Assembly (NCBI RefSeq): GCF_038397775.1
Contig: NZ_CP151650.1
Location: 434,001-498,000 of the forward strand
From: Pseudomonas sp. RC10
GTDB taxonomy: Bacteria > Pseudomonadota > Gammaproteobacteria > Pseudomonadales > Pseudomonadaceae
DNA length: 64,000 nt
Reading direction: 5' to 3'
A program made the translations under genes and the position numbers. Numbering within the stretch: the stretch's first letter is position 1; each line of letters starts with the position of its first letter. Shown in pieces: positions 1-7,854 of this stretch. The notes below the pieces were generated by a model, which made no database searches, had not been told where the DNA came from, and saw only the letters and a list, made by a program, of their open reading frames with translations.

Positions 1-1
1 G

Positions 2-700
2 GTGTTGTCCACGTTGTCGGCCAAAGGCGGCAGTCCCGACGAAGACGGCCCGAAATGGCTGCGGGTGTTCTGGGGCGTGATGACAGCCCTGATCACCAGC
101 GGGCTGTTGTTTTCCGGGAGCATCGACGCGCTCAAATCGGCGGTGGTGCTGACTTCGCTGCCGTTTTCGTTGATTTTGCTAACGATGATGTGGGGGCTGC
201 ACAAGGCGTTCCATCTGGAATCGCAGCGGCAGATCGCCCAGCTATATTCGCTGGCGCCTGTGTCGGGTGCGAGGCGTGGAGGCTGGCGCCAGCGTTTGAG
301 TCAGGCCGTGCACTTTCCGTCTCGTGACGAGGTGTACCGGTTCCTCGACCAGACCGTGCGCCCGGCGATTCAGGACGTGACGGAGGTATTCGCCGAGAAG
401 GGGCTGAGCGTGATCACTCAGCCCGATCCAGCGAATCACACTGTCGGCCTGGAAATCGGCCATGGTGAGGAACGGCCTTTTATTTATCAGGTGACGATGC
501 GTGGCTATTTCACGCCATCGTTCGCCCGGGCGGGGATGGGATCGAAACAGCTCAACAACCGCCGCTACTACCGCGCCGAAGTGCATTTGAGCGAGGGCAG
601 TCAGGATTACGACCTGGTGGGCTACACCAAGGAGCAGGTGATCAACGACATCCTCGACCAATACGAACGGCACATGCAGTTTTTGCATTTGGTTCGGTAG
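2..700 (+). CDS. betT: BetT-type choline/betaine transporter (BCCT family), 3' part only
   Basis: The reading frame is open to the window edge, so the gene begins upstream and only about 232 C-terminal residues are seen. The first part holds two hydrophobic segments, roughly residues 28-45 and 48-66, joined by a short polar link. This matches the last membrane helices of BCCT proton- or sodium-coupled choline carriers. The remaining 160 or so residues are a soluble cytoplasmic tail, the long C-terminal extension that separates BetT proteins from shorter BCCT members and is linked in the family to osmotic activation. The start codon and substrate-site tryptophans lie outside the window, so choline rather than another betaine is inferred. 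A phosphorylcholine phosphatase gene 17 kb away fits a choline-using organism. Confidence 0.8.
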   Translation: MLSTLSAKGGSPDEDGPKWLRVFWGVMTALITSGLLFSGSIDALKSAVVLTSLPFSLILLTMMWGLHKAFHLESQRQIAQLYSLAPVSGARRGGWRQRLSQAVHFPSRDEVYRFLDQTVRPAIQDVTEVFAEKGLSVITQPDPANHTVGLEIGHGEERPFIYQVTMRGYFTPSFARAGMGSKQLNNRRYYRAEVHLSEGSQDYDLVGYTKEQVINDILDQYERHMQFLHLVR

Positions 701-724
701 CCCGAAGTCCGCCTGATGACTTCT

Positions 725-811
725 GTAGGAGCGAATTCATTCGCGATGCAATCGTATAGCCGATACACATGTGTCGCCTGACGCATCTTTCGCGAATGAA
801 TTCGCTCCCAC
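725..811. repeat. REPIN-like inverted doublet, class B (GAATTCATTCGC core)
   Basis: The left arm begins GTAGGAGCGAATTCATTCGC and the right arm is its inverse, ending CTCCCAC, with about 45 bases between. The two outer tetranucleotides are GTAG and, on the other strand, GTGG, the usual heads of Pseudomonas REP sequences. It lies between betT and the convergent LysR gene. Other class B copies in this window are at 14450, 18032 and 51073. Confidence 0.9.
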
Positions 812-827
812 AGATTTCAGTTAACGC

Positions 828-1676
828 CTACAGGGTGTGTACCGATTCGAGATCAGGGGCACCCTGCAAATGCCCGTGCAACAACCGCAGCGCCGGCACA
901 TCCAGTGCCTGCGCCGCGTAGCACAAGCCCACCCGACGAATCAGGTTGGGCGTGCGCGCCGGACGGGAAATCACGCCCGCGTGATGGCTCGCCATCGACT
1001 CCGGCAACATCGCCAGCCCTGCGCCCGCCGCGACCAATCGCAATGCCAGCGTCATCGAACCTGCGGTCGCCACCACTGAACCCGAGCTGCGGTTATACAG
1101 CTCCATCAAGCGCTGATGAGAGGGATGGGAAGGGCAGGTGATCCATTGCACGTTGGCGAGGTCGGCTTCATCCAGATGAGGCCGATCTGCCAATGGGTGG
1201 CTCGCTGAAAGGGCCAGCACGAAAGGCTCTTCCCACAGCGGCAAGAACAGTTCGTCCTCGCAACAATCCTCTTCCACCGACAATCGTGCATCGCCGCTGC
1301 ACCCATCGTGCAAGGTAAGGAGCAGGTTGGGCACGACGCGATAGGCCATCGCCAAAAACGTCTCAAGATGGCTGGCAGCGATCTCGCTTTCGACGCCCAT
1401 TTCCAGCGTCAGCCGATCATTGCGCTGGCGAAACTGATTGCTCAGTGCCTGAGCTTCCGCCAGCAACCGACGGGCCTGCGGATAAAGCGTGCGCGCATCG
1501 TCGGTAACCTCGACGCCCCGTGGCAGACGTTGAAACAGCGTCGTCCCCAGCGCGTCTTCGAGCTGGCGAATGGTGACCGACAGCGTAGGCTGGCTGGTGA
1601 ACAGACGCTGCGCCGCCGAGGTGATGTTGCGCTCTTCGAACACCGCGATGAACGCATTGAGTTGACGCATATCCAT
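828..1676 (-). CDS. LysR-family transcriptional regulator
   Basis: The first 60 or so residues are a LysR winged helix-turn-helix: MRQLNAFIAVFEERN, then the recognition region with SQPTLSVTIRQLEDALG and TLFQR. An effector-binding domain follows. The frame stays open to a TTG at 1697, but the family normally begins within a few residues of the RQL motif, so the ATG at 1676 is preferred (ATG 1670 is also possible). At about 282 residues it is slightly short for the family because the first effector subdomain is compact. It contains an unusual acidic Cys-Cys stretch (EEDCCEDE). The gene is divergent from the aldo/keto reductase at 1820 across 143 bases, the typical arrangement for a LysR regulator and its target. 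That link is inferred, and the inducer is unknown. Confidence 0.9.
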   Translation of the reverse strand: MDMRQLNAFIAVFEERNITSAAQRLFTSQPTLSVTIRQLEDALGTTLFQRLPRGVEVTDDARTLYPQARRLLAEAQALSNQFRQRNDRLTLEMGVESEIAASHLETFLAMAYRVVPNLLLTLHDGCSGDARLSVEEDCCEDELFLPLWEEPFVLALSASHPLADRPHLDEADLANVQWITCPSHPSHQRLMELYNRSSGSVVATAGSMTLALRLVAAGAGLAMLPESMASHHAGVISRPARTPNLIRRVGLCYAAQALDVPALRLLHGHLQGAPDLESVHTL

Positions 1677-1819
1677 ATCAGAAACCGATGTCAGCAAGAG
1701 GAATAAAGCATTTTTCGAGCGTCACGAGGGCTGAATATACTCGCTTTATCGCTTCTGCTACGACGTATCCATCGACACTTCTTATCGCTCCCTGCCATTC
1801 AAAAAGAAGAGAGGACTGC

Positions 1820-2857
1820 ATGACTTACATTGCTGCCGAAAATCGCTACGAGCGCGTTCCGTATCGCCGCGTGGGCCGCAGCGGCCTGGTGCTCCCAGCG
1901 CTGTCCATGGGCCTCTGGCACAACTTTGGCGACAGCACGCCGATGGAAACCCAGCGTGCCATGCTGCGCACCGCGTTCGACCTGGGCATCAACCACTTTG
2001 ACCTGGCGAACAACTACGGCCCGCCCTACGGCAGCGCCGAGGTCAACTTCGGTCGTTTACTGCGCGAAGACTTCAAGTCATACCGCGACGAGCTGATTAT
2101 CTCCACCAAAGCCGGTTGGGACATGTGGCCAGGCCCTTATGGCCAGGGCGGCGGTTCGCGCAAATACGTGCTGGCCAGCCTTGATCAGAGCCTGCAGCGC
2201 ATGGGCCTCGATTATGTGGATATCTTTTATTCGCACCGCTTCGACCCTGACACCCCACTGGAAGAGACTGCCGGTGCGCTGGCGACTGCGGTTCAGCAAG
2301 GCAAGGCGCTGTACATCGGGATTTCGTCTTACTCGGGCGCCAAGACCCGAGAAATTGCGGGTTTGCTGAAAGAGTGGAAAGTGCCGCTGCTGATTCACCA
2401 ACCGGCCTACAACCTGCTCAACCGTTGGGTGGAAAAAGACCTGCTGGACACGACAGACGAGCTGGGCTCGGGCGTCATCGCCTTTACAGCGCTGGCCCAA
2501 GGGCTGCTGTCGGACAAATACCTTAACGGTATTCCGAAAGATGCGCGGGTCAATCGCCCAGGCGGTGGTTCGTTGCAGGCGTCGCACCTGTCCGAGAAGA
2601 ACATCGAACATGTCCGTGCGTTGAATGAGATCGCCAAACGTCGCGGCCAAAGCCTGGCGCAAATGGCGCTGGCGTGGACCTTGCGCGACCCTCGCGTGAC
2701 CTCCGCGCTGATTGGCGCAAGCCGTCCGGAGCAGATCATCGAAAACGTCGGGGCGCTGGATAACCTGGTGTTCAGCCAGGAAGAACTGGCCGAAATCGAC
2801 CGGTTCGCGGTGGAAGGCGGGATCAACCTGTGGGAAAAGCCGTCGTCGGCTGAATAA
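1820..2857 (+). CDS. Aldo/keto reductase, YghZ/MgrA type
   Basis: A 345-residue NADPH-dependent aldo/keto reductase, matching the length of E. coli YghZ (L-glyceraldehyde-3-phosphate reductase) and related beta-subunit-like reductases. The catalytic Asp/Tyr region is visible near residue 58 (HFDLANNYGP), the Lys in STKAGW, and the His in YSHRFDP. The C-terminal cofactor-binding segment carries SALIGASRPEQI. The ATG at 1820 is preceded by a good GAGAGGA ribosome site, so the longer frame from 1688 is not used. YghZ-type enzymes detoxify methylglyoxal and other aldehydes; the exact substrate cannot be read from the sequence. The divergent LysR gene is its likely regulator. Confidence 0.9.
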   Translation: MTYIAAENRYERVPYRRVGRSGLVLPALSMGLWHNFGDSTPMETQRAMLRTAFDLGINHFDLANNYGPPYGSAEVNFGRLLREDFKSYRDELIISTKAGWDMWPGPYGQGGGSRKYVLASLDQSLQRMGLDYVDIFYSHRFDPDTPLEETAGALATAVQQGKALYIGISSYSGAKTREIAGLLKEWKVPLLIHQPAYNLLNRWVEKDLLDTTDELGSGVIAFTALAQGLLSDKYLNGIPKDARVNRPGGGSLQASHLSEKNIEHVRALNEIAKRRGQSLAQMALAWTLRDPRVTSALIGASRPEQIIENVGALDNLVFSQEELAEIDRFAVEGGINLWEKPSSAE

Positions 2858-2891
2858 CGCGCAGATCCGCTTGATTTGAAATGCGGACCCT

Positions 2892-2977
2892 GTAGGAGTG
2901 AGCTTGCTCGCGATGCGTTGGCTCAGTCACCTCGAAGGCGACTGACAGATGGCGATCGCGAGCAAGCTCACTCCTAC
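2892..2977. repeat. REPIN-like inverted doublet, class A (GAGCTTGCTCGC core)
   Basis: The left arm is GTAGGAGTGAGCTTGCTCG followed by CGAT. The right arm is the exact inverse ending CTCCTAC, about 40 bases later. It sits between the convergent aldo/keto reductase and ntrC genes. It is one of the class A copies, the class that also flanks the RAYT gene at 21782. Confidence 0.9.
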
Positions 2978-3012
2978 AATGGCAAGGTGTTCCCGATGAT
3001 TGAGGGCAGGAC

Positions 3013-4449
3013 TTAACCCTCATCCCCCTCATCATCATCCCCACCATCGATCTTCATACCCAGCTCCTTGATCTTGCGGGTCAAGGTGTTGCGGCCCCAG
3101 CCCAGCAATACAGCAGCGTCGCGACGACGGCCTGCCGTGTGCTTGAGGGCGGTTTCGATCATGATGCGTTCGAACGTCGGCACGGCGCTGTCCAGCAGGC
3201 TGGACTGTCCGCGTGCCAGCGCCTGATCGGCCCATTGACGCAGCGCTTGTTCCCAGTTGGTCACAGGGGCGGCGTCTTGCGGCAGGCTCAGCAGCTCCGG
3301 CGGCAGATCGCTGATGTGCACTTCACGGCCCGAGGCCATGACTGTGATCCAGCGGCAGGTGTTTTCCAGCTGACGCACATTGCCCGGCCATGGCAGGTGC
3401 TTGAGGTATTCCTCGGTCTCGGCCTTCAACAGCTTCGGCTCGACCGCCAGCTCCTGCGCGGCGCGGCTCAGGAAATGCCTGGCCAGGGTCGGAATGTCCT
3501 CGCGACGGTCGGACATGCGCGGAATGTGGATGCGAATCACGTTCAGACGGTGGAACAAGTCCTCACGGAATTTCCCGGCCTGAACCAGCGTTTCAAGATT
3601 CTGGTGAGTCGCCGCGATGATGCGCACGTCCACCTTGACCGGCACGTGGCCGCCCACGCGGTAGAACTCGCCATCAGCCAGCACACGCAGCAAGCGGGTC
3701 TGGGTGTCGGCAGGCATGTCGCCGATTTCGTCGAGGAACAGCGTGCCGCCGTCAGCCTGTTCGAAACGTCCGCGACGCAGGTTCGCAGCGCCGGTAAACG
3801 CGCCTTTCTCGTGACCGAACAGCTCGGATTCCATCAGGTCTTTCGGGATCGCCGCCATGTTCAGCGCGATGAACGGCGAGGCCGAACGCGGGCTGTGGCG
3901 ATGCAAGGCGTGAGCTACCAGTTCTTTACCGGTCCCCGATTCGCCGTTGATCAGCACGGTGATGTTGGAGTGGCTCAAACGCCCGATGGCGCGAAACACT
4001 TCCTGCATCGCCGGGGCTTCGCCGATGATTTCCGGGGTGCGGGTCAGGGTTGGCGCAACGTCCATGCCCTGTTGTTCCTGAGCGTGCTGATTGGCGCGCT
4101 TGACCAGCGAAACCGCTTCATCGACGTCGAAAGGCTTGGGCAGGTATTCGAAGGCGCCGCCTTGATACGAGGCCACGGCACTGTCCAGGTCCGAATGCGC
4201 GGTCATGATGATGACCGGCAGGCGCGGGTGCTGTTCGCGAATCCGCGCTAACAGGTCCAGGCCGCTGGCGCCGGGCATGCGGATGTCGGAAATGATCACG
4301 TCCGGCTGTTGACGCGCAAGACGACTCATCACGCCATCGGCGCTGTCGAAGCTCTGCGTGGTCATGCCTTCTTGCTGCAAGGCCTTTTCCAGTACCCAGC
4401 GGATGGAACGGTCGTCGTCGACGATCCAGACAGTTTCACTACGGCTCAT
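3013..4449 (-). CDS. ntrC: Nitrogen regulation response regulator NtrC (GlnG)
   Basis: A 478-residue sigma-54 activator. The N-terminal receiver domain (1-120) has the phosphoacceptor Asp in ISDIRMPG. The central AAA+ domain (about 140-380) has Walker A GESGTGKE, the sigma-54 contact loop GAFTGA and Walker [10 protein letters not shown] Fis-type helix-turn-helix forms the C-terminus ([20 protein letters not shown]). An acidic/glycine-rich tail with many Asp and Glu follows. Phosphorylated by NtrB under nitrogen limitation, it activates sigma-54 promoters such as glnA. Its ATG overlaps the ntrB stop (ATGA), so the pair is translationally coupled. NtrC sites upstream of ntrB suggest autoregulation. 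Confidence 0.98.
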   Translation of the reverse strand: MSRSETVWIVDDDRSIRWVLEKALQQEGMTTQSFDSADGVMSRLARQQPDVIISDIRMPGASGLDLLARIREQHPRLPVIIMTAHSDLDSAVASYQGGAFEYLPKPFDVDEAVSLVKRANQHAQEQQGMDVAPTLTRTPEIIGEAPAMQEVFRAIGRLSHSNITVLINGESGTGKELVAHALHRHSPRSASPFIALNMAAIPKDLMESELFGHEKGAFTGAANLRRGRFEQADGGTLFLDEIGDMPADTQTRLLRVLADGEFYRVGGHVPVKVDVRIIAATHQNLETLVQAGKFREDLFHRLNVIRIHIPRMSDRREDIPTLARHFLSRAAQELAVEPKLLKAETEEYLKHLPWPGNVRQLENTCRWITVMASGREVHISDLPPELLSLPQDAAPVTNWEQALRQWADQALARGQSSLLDSAVPTFERIMIETALKHTAGRRRDAAVLLGWGRNTLTRKIKELGMKIDGGDDDEGDEG

Positions 4450-5531
4450 GTCGAAGCTGCTCCTTGTTCCAGCGGCAGGAAGATCGAGAAAGTGGTGTGG
4501 CCAGGATGGCTGTCACACTCGATCAGCCCCTGGTGCTGACTGATGATGTTCTGGGTGATGGCAAGGCCCAGCCCGGTACCGTCCGGACGGCCACTGACCA
4601 TGGGGTAGAAAATCGTTTCCTGAAGTTCCGGGGGAATGCCGGGACCGTTGTCGATGATTTCAATCTTGCTCACCAGCCGATGGCGCACATGGCCGATGGT
4701 GAACTGACGCATCGCACGGGTGCGCAGGCTGATCCGACCCAAGCGCAGTTCGTTCTGCCCGCTGATGGCCTGCATCGCGTTGCGCACGATATTGAGCACG
4801 GCCTGGACCATTTGATCCCGGTCGATCAACACATCCGGGATACTTGGGTCATAGTCGCGCACCAACGTGATGCAACCCTGGCTTTCGGCCTCGACCAGGC
4901 TGCACACACGCTCCAGCACTTCGTGGACGTTGGTCATCGCCAGCGACGGCAGCTTGTTCGAGCCGAGCATCCGGTCGACCAGATTACGCAGGCGGTCGGC
5001 TTCTTCGATGATGACGTTGGTGTAGTCCTTAAGGCTCTCTTCCGGCAGCTCACGCGCCAACAACTGCGCGGCCCCACGAATTCCACCGAGGGGGTTCTTT
5101 ATTTCATGCGCCAAGCCACGCACCAGCATTTTGGTGGTTTCCTGCTTCGACAGCTGGGCCTCTTCCTTGGTGATGCGCAGCAGGCGATCACGGGGGTGAA
5201 CCTCCAGCAGCAGCATGGTCTCGCCTTGCGACAAAATCGGCGTCACGGCGTAATCGACGGTCAGCGTTTGGCCGGTCAGCGCAGTCAGCATGGCTTCGCG
5301 CTTGGTGAACGGGTGCGCCTGTTCCACCGCTTGGCGCAGTGAACTCAGAGCCTCGGCGGACTCGGTGAACAACTCACTGATGAACTGCCCGTGACTGCGC
5401 TGGCCACTGATCGCCAGCAGCATTTCGGCAGCCGGGTTCATGTACTCCAGACGCAAGTCCGAGTTGAGCAAAATCGTGGCAGTGGTCAGGTTGTCGAGTA
5501 GCAGTCGGTGCAACGTGTCGCTGATTGTCAT
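4446..5531 (-). CDS. ntrB: Nitrogen regulation sensor histidine kinase NtrB (GlnL)
   Basis: A 361-residue cytoplasmic sensor kinase with an N-terminal PAS domain (about 10-110), a dimerisation/phosphoacceptor segment with the H-box LAHEIKNPLGGIRGAAQ, and an ATPase domain with the N-box (NIVRNAMQA) and G-boxes (DNGPGIPPEL, GRPDGTGLGLAI). It phosphorylates NtrC when glutamine is low and is controlled by PII protein. The frame is open to 5675, but the ATG at 5531 (MTISDTLHRLL) gives the family length and has no membrane segment, as expected. A sigma-54-type promoter lies about 115 bases upstream at 5659-5675. Confidence 0.97.
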   Translation of the reverse strand: MTISDTLHRLLLDNLTTATILLNSDLRLEYMNPAAEMLLAISGQRSHGQFISELFTESAEALSSLRQAVEQAHPFTKREAMLTALTGQTLTVDYAVTPILSQGETMLLLEVHPRDRLLRITKEEAQLSKQETTKMLVRGLAHEIKNPLGGIRGAAQLLARELPEESLKDYTNVIIEEADRLRNLVDRMLGSNKLPSLAMTNVHEVLERVCSLVEAESQGCITLVRDYDPSIPDVLIDRDQMVQAVLNIVRNAMQAISGQNELRLGRISLRTRAMRQFTIGHVRHRLVSKIEIIDNGPGIPPELQETIFYPMVSGRPDGTGLGLAITQNIISQHQGLIECDSHPGHTTFSIFLPLEQGAAST

Positions 5532-5658
5532 GAATCTCGTTGACCTCTTTTGGCTCATTGCACAAGGGAATAGGCCCAGACGTGCAGGCGCTGATTGGTC
5601 TTCGCCAGCGGTGGAAGACGGCGGATGGCGCTCAAATTCCTGCTGATTGTGTGAAAAA

Positions 5659-5675
5659 TGCAAAAACCAAACCAA
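5659..5675 (-). promoter_or_regulatory. Sigma-54 (RpoN) promoter of ntrBC
   Basis: On the minus strand the sequence reads TTGGTTTGGTTTTTGCA. It has the invariant GG and GC with exactly 10 bases between and a good -12 half (TTTGCA). The -24 half (TTGGTTTG) is weaker than the TGGCACG consensus. The predicted start is near 5647, about 115 bases before ntrB. Confidence 0.6.
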
Positions 5676-5759
5676 GCTCCGAAAAGAAGCGTCGAATGAA
5701 GTGTTTCGGGCGTTTTTTGGACGGCAGGCGCGCAGATTGAGCAGCTGCTTGCGAACCGT

Positions 5760-5774
5760 GAACCAAAATGGGGT
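5760..5774. promoter_or_regulatory. NtrC-binding site, promoter-proximal, upstream of ntrBC
   Basis: GAACCAAAATGGGGT matches 12 of 15 positions of the NtrC consensus GCACCAAAATGGTGC, with the central CCAAAATGG intact. Its centre is about 120 bases upstream of the predicted sigma-54 start. Confidence 0.5.
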
Positions 5775-5801
5775 TTTAATCGGAGCGCCCGTTCAGCTTG
5801 T

Positions 5802-5816
5802 GCACCATTATGGAGC
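5802..5816. promoter_or_regulatory. NtrC-binding site, distal, upstream of ntrBC
   Basis: GCACCATTATGGAGC fits the GCAC-N7-GTGC pattern with one mismatch. Its centre is about 42 bases, four helical turns, from the proximal site, so both would face the same side of the DNA. Confidence 0.6.
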
Positions 5817-5837
5817 TTAGCCGCTTTAGGGAGGGCG

Positions 5838-6479
5838 TTAGAAAAAAGGCAGGATGCTGCTCTCTTCAGGTGGCTTGTCCTTGATCGGACATTCTGGGCG
5901 CACGCCGTATTCCTCGTTCTTGCAAGGATTGGCGAGGCGTTTCTGTGCGAGTGAAATCCGCATCATGTGAAACGGCTGGTTGGGCGTGCGTTCGGCCACG
6001 CGACCGTACTGGTCAACGATCTCGATCGAGAGCAGGTGCGTCCCGCGATCAATGTTGGTCAGCGGAAACACCGGGCTGCGCCCCGCATCGCCATAAACCT
6101 TTCCGTCGAGCAGCAGCCGGTAGACGTGGCCGGGTTGCAGTTCAGGATCGTTGGTGACCGTCACGATCAGGTTGCCCTGGATGTCGCGAATCGTGCTGTC
6201 CGGCTCCGGCGCGAGAATGCGCAGCAACTGGTAGTGAAACAACGGTCCCGGTTTGGGCTTGGCGCTGGAGGCCTGGCTGGGCTTTTTAGGGGCTGACCTG
6301 ATCTGGTTGCTCGGGGCAATATCGACCTTTTTCGCATTCTTGTGCGGCTGATCGGTGAAGACCCGATTCCCCTCTGCATCAATGTAGGTATAAACCTCGG
6401 CGACGGCAGAGTGGCCGATGAGCATCAGCACACAGATCAGCGGCCAATGCAGCCAGACGTGTTTAGGGTTTGCCGACAT
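5838..6479 (-). CDS. DUF4124 domain protein, exported (paralogue 2)
   Basis: A 213-residue protein of unknown function. An N-terminal hydrophobic signal (about 8-27, ending SAVAE) is followed at once by a DUF4124 domain whose core is VYTYIDAEGNRVFTDQPH. A basic linker rich in Lys, Pro and Ser follows. The C-terminal half, with RILAPEPDSTIRD and LLSIEIVDQYGR, looks like a beta-sandwich and may act in the envelope. It shares order and motifs with the preceding gene, whose stop lies 17 bases inside this one, so the two arose by tandem duplication and are probably co-transcribed. The function is unknown, and periplasmic location is inferred. Confidence 0.85.
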   Translation of the reverse strand: MSANPKHVWLHWPLICVLMLIGHSAVAEVYTYIDAEGNRVFTDQPHKNAKKVDIAPSNQIRSAPKKPSQASSAKPKPGPLFHYQLLRILAPEPDSTIRDIQGNLIVTVTNDPELQPGHVYRLLLDGKVYGDAGRSPVFPLTNIDRGTHLLSIEIVDQYGRVAERTPNQPFHMMRISLAQKRLANPCKNEEYGVRPECPIKDKPPEESSILPFF

Positions 6480-6981
6480 GAACTCGCTGCACGGTCAAGT
6501 TAATGGTCTGGCTCTGCTGAATGACCTGGGCGCCTTGCAGCACCTGAACGGACAGGCTGTGTTCGCCCCGGTCCAGGTCGGTGACCTGAATCCGCGGCAC
6601 GTTGGTCGGTGAGCCGTAAGGTCTGCCGTCCACCAGCAATTGCAACTGATGCCCGGCTTGCAGACGTGGCTGAATCATCACGCCGACCAGAAAAGAGCCG
6701 TTGTTGGCCCGCAAGGCTTCGTCGTTTGGCAGATCGGTCAGTTGCAGCGTCTGGTAAGACGCGCTGACCGGCTGCGCCTGATTCTGGACGGGTGATGAGC
6801 TCGCGCGTGGTGCGGTGGTTCCGACTCTGTTCAACGGAGGCAGGTCCACCGTCTGGACCTTCGCCCCGTCCGGCGGCTGGTTGGTGAAAGCCGTATTGCC
6901 GTTGGCGTCGGTGTATTTGTAGATCTGGGCAGCTGCGGGCAGTGCCAACAACAGCAGCACAAAGGCAAGGCTTTGACGCAT
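6463..6981 (-). CDS. DUF4124 domain protein, exported (paralogue 1)
   Basis: 172 residues from the ATG at 6981. The signal peptide (LAFVLLLLALPAAAQ) is directly followed by DUF4124: IYKYTDANGNTAFTNQPPDG. The C-terminal domain, with LPNDEALRANNGSFLVGV and SLSVQVLQGAQVIQQSQT, resembles the paralogue downstream. The frame continues to 7065, but the extension would bury the signal sequence, so it was not used. The function is unknown. Position between glnA and ntrBC is a conserved Pseudomonas arrangement to my knowledge, but no direct link to nitrogen control is visible. Confidence 0.85.
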   Translation of the reverse strand: MRQSLAFVLLLLALPAAAQIYKYTDANGNTAFTNQPPDGAKVQTVDLPPLNRVGTTAPRASSSPVQNQAQPVSASYQTLQLTDLPNDEALRANNGSFLVGVMIQPRLQAGHQLQLLVDGRPYGSPTNVPRIQVTDLDRGEHSLSVQVLQGAQVIQQSQTINLTVQRVHVGKP

Positions 6982-7113
6982 GAAAACTCCGTTACCACGA
7001 TCAGGAGAACGACAACTGGCGCAGCGCAGACGAGGCTGCCGGGCACAGGCGCCAGCATAGAGCAAAACCCGAAGGGCAGTGTCACCCGCTGAGTGTGTCG
7101 AAACGTTAATCCG

Positions 7114-7680
7114 TCAGGTTTTCGGCTGTGCCTTGCACAACCCGTCAGTCGCCTGTTCCAGTGCCTTGAGCATGACGGGATCGGTGGTCTGGCGCTGAAT
7201 CTCGGCGAGCAGCCAGCTTGAGCAGGCGCTGTCGTTTCGACGCGGCACGAATGCAGCCAGGTTTTTCATCATCTGCGGTTGCAGCGCATCCAGTTGCGTC
7301 CGGATTTCCGCCATCTGACTGGCCGCCGGTTGCGCAGGTGCCCGCCCGGTTTCACGCCACTGCGCAATCCGCCCGTACTGCACGACCTTGTTCGCTTCGA
7401 TTTGCGCTTTCATGAATGCGCGGACATCGCCTGTGTCGAGGCGATAGGTGGCAGCCTGGGACTCGGCATTGGCAATCACCTGGCGCTCACGCTCAGAGTC
7501 CTGCACTGGCTTGCCGCTGTAGAACTTGCTCAGGGCTACGTCGTTGGCGATGTTGAGGCGTTGGGTGATCGTGTTCAGCAGTGCCTGTACTTCGACCGGG
7601 GTGGTGACAGTAGGAGACCCGCTGGTGCAGCCGATCAGCAAAAAAGAGAGCAGGAGCGTGAGCCAGAGCGATTTCAGCAT
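7114..7680 (-). CDS. Secreted chorismate mutase (AroQ-gamma class), predicted lipoprotein
   Basis: 188 residues. The N-terminus is a signal peptide with a lipobox, LLIGC with Cys at about residue 18, followed by Thr-Ser, which would favour outer-membrane sorting. The rest matches the all-helical periplasmic AroQ-gamma mutases: an active-site Arg and Lys in TQRLNIANDVALSKF, the Asp/Arg region PVQDSERERQV, and the Gln/Glu helix FMKAQIEANKVVQYGRI. Two Cys near the C-terminus (SACSSW and GLCK) could form a disulfide. The enzyme converts chorismate to prephenate, here outside the cytoplasm, where its biological role is unclear. AAGGA lies in good position before the ATG at 7680. Activity is predicted from motifs only. 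Confidence 0.8.
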   Translation of the reverse strand: MLKSLWLTLLLSFLLIGCTSGSPTVTTPVEVQALLNTITQRLNIANDVALSKFYSGKPVQDSERERQVIANAESQAATYRLDTGDVRAFMKAQIEANKVVQYGRIAQWRETGRAPAQPAASQMAEIRTQLDALQPQMMKNLAAFVPRRNDSACSSWLLAEIQRQTTDPVMLKALEQATDGLCKAQPKT

Positions 7681-7796
7681 TTGAAAGTCCTTGGAGGTGA
7701 TGGCGGCATACAGCCTGCCGGCGAGCCGAGCAGTATCCAGAAAAATCCCCTGAAAGCGCGATAAACAAATACCACAGGCCCATTTTTCGCAGGCAC

Positions 7797-7829
7797 AAAA
7801 AAGACCTCCCGAAGGAGGCCTCTTTTTTC
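7797..7829 (-). terminator. Rho-independent terminator of glnA
   Basis: On the minus strand, GGCCTCC-TTCG-GGAGGTC forms a stem with one G-U pair and a stable UUCG-type loop, followed by six Ts. It begins 26 bases after the glnA stop. On the plus strand the same stem has an A-C mismatch, so the minus direction is favoured. Confidence 0.85.
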
Positions 7830-7854
7830 AAGCCGCTGTCGCGACCCTACGGGA

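Larger units (their letters stand above)
5532..5837. other. Gene-free interval: ntrBC control region
   Basis: A stretch of 306 bases without a coding sequence between ntrB and the DUF4124 gene, both on the minus strand. Read on the minus strand it holds two NtrC-type palindromes (5802-5816 and 5760-5774) and a GG-N10-GC sigma-54 element (5659-5675). An A-rich leader leads to the ntrB start. No clear rho-independent terminator for the DUF4124 gene is visible. Confidence 0.7.

Noticed and set aside
1677..1697. TTG-started extension of the LysR protein
   Set aside because: The extension adds seven residues not typical of the family, and there is no ribosome site before the TTG.
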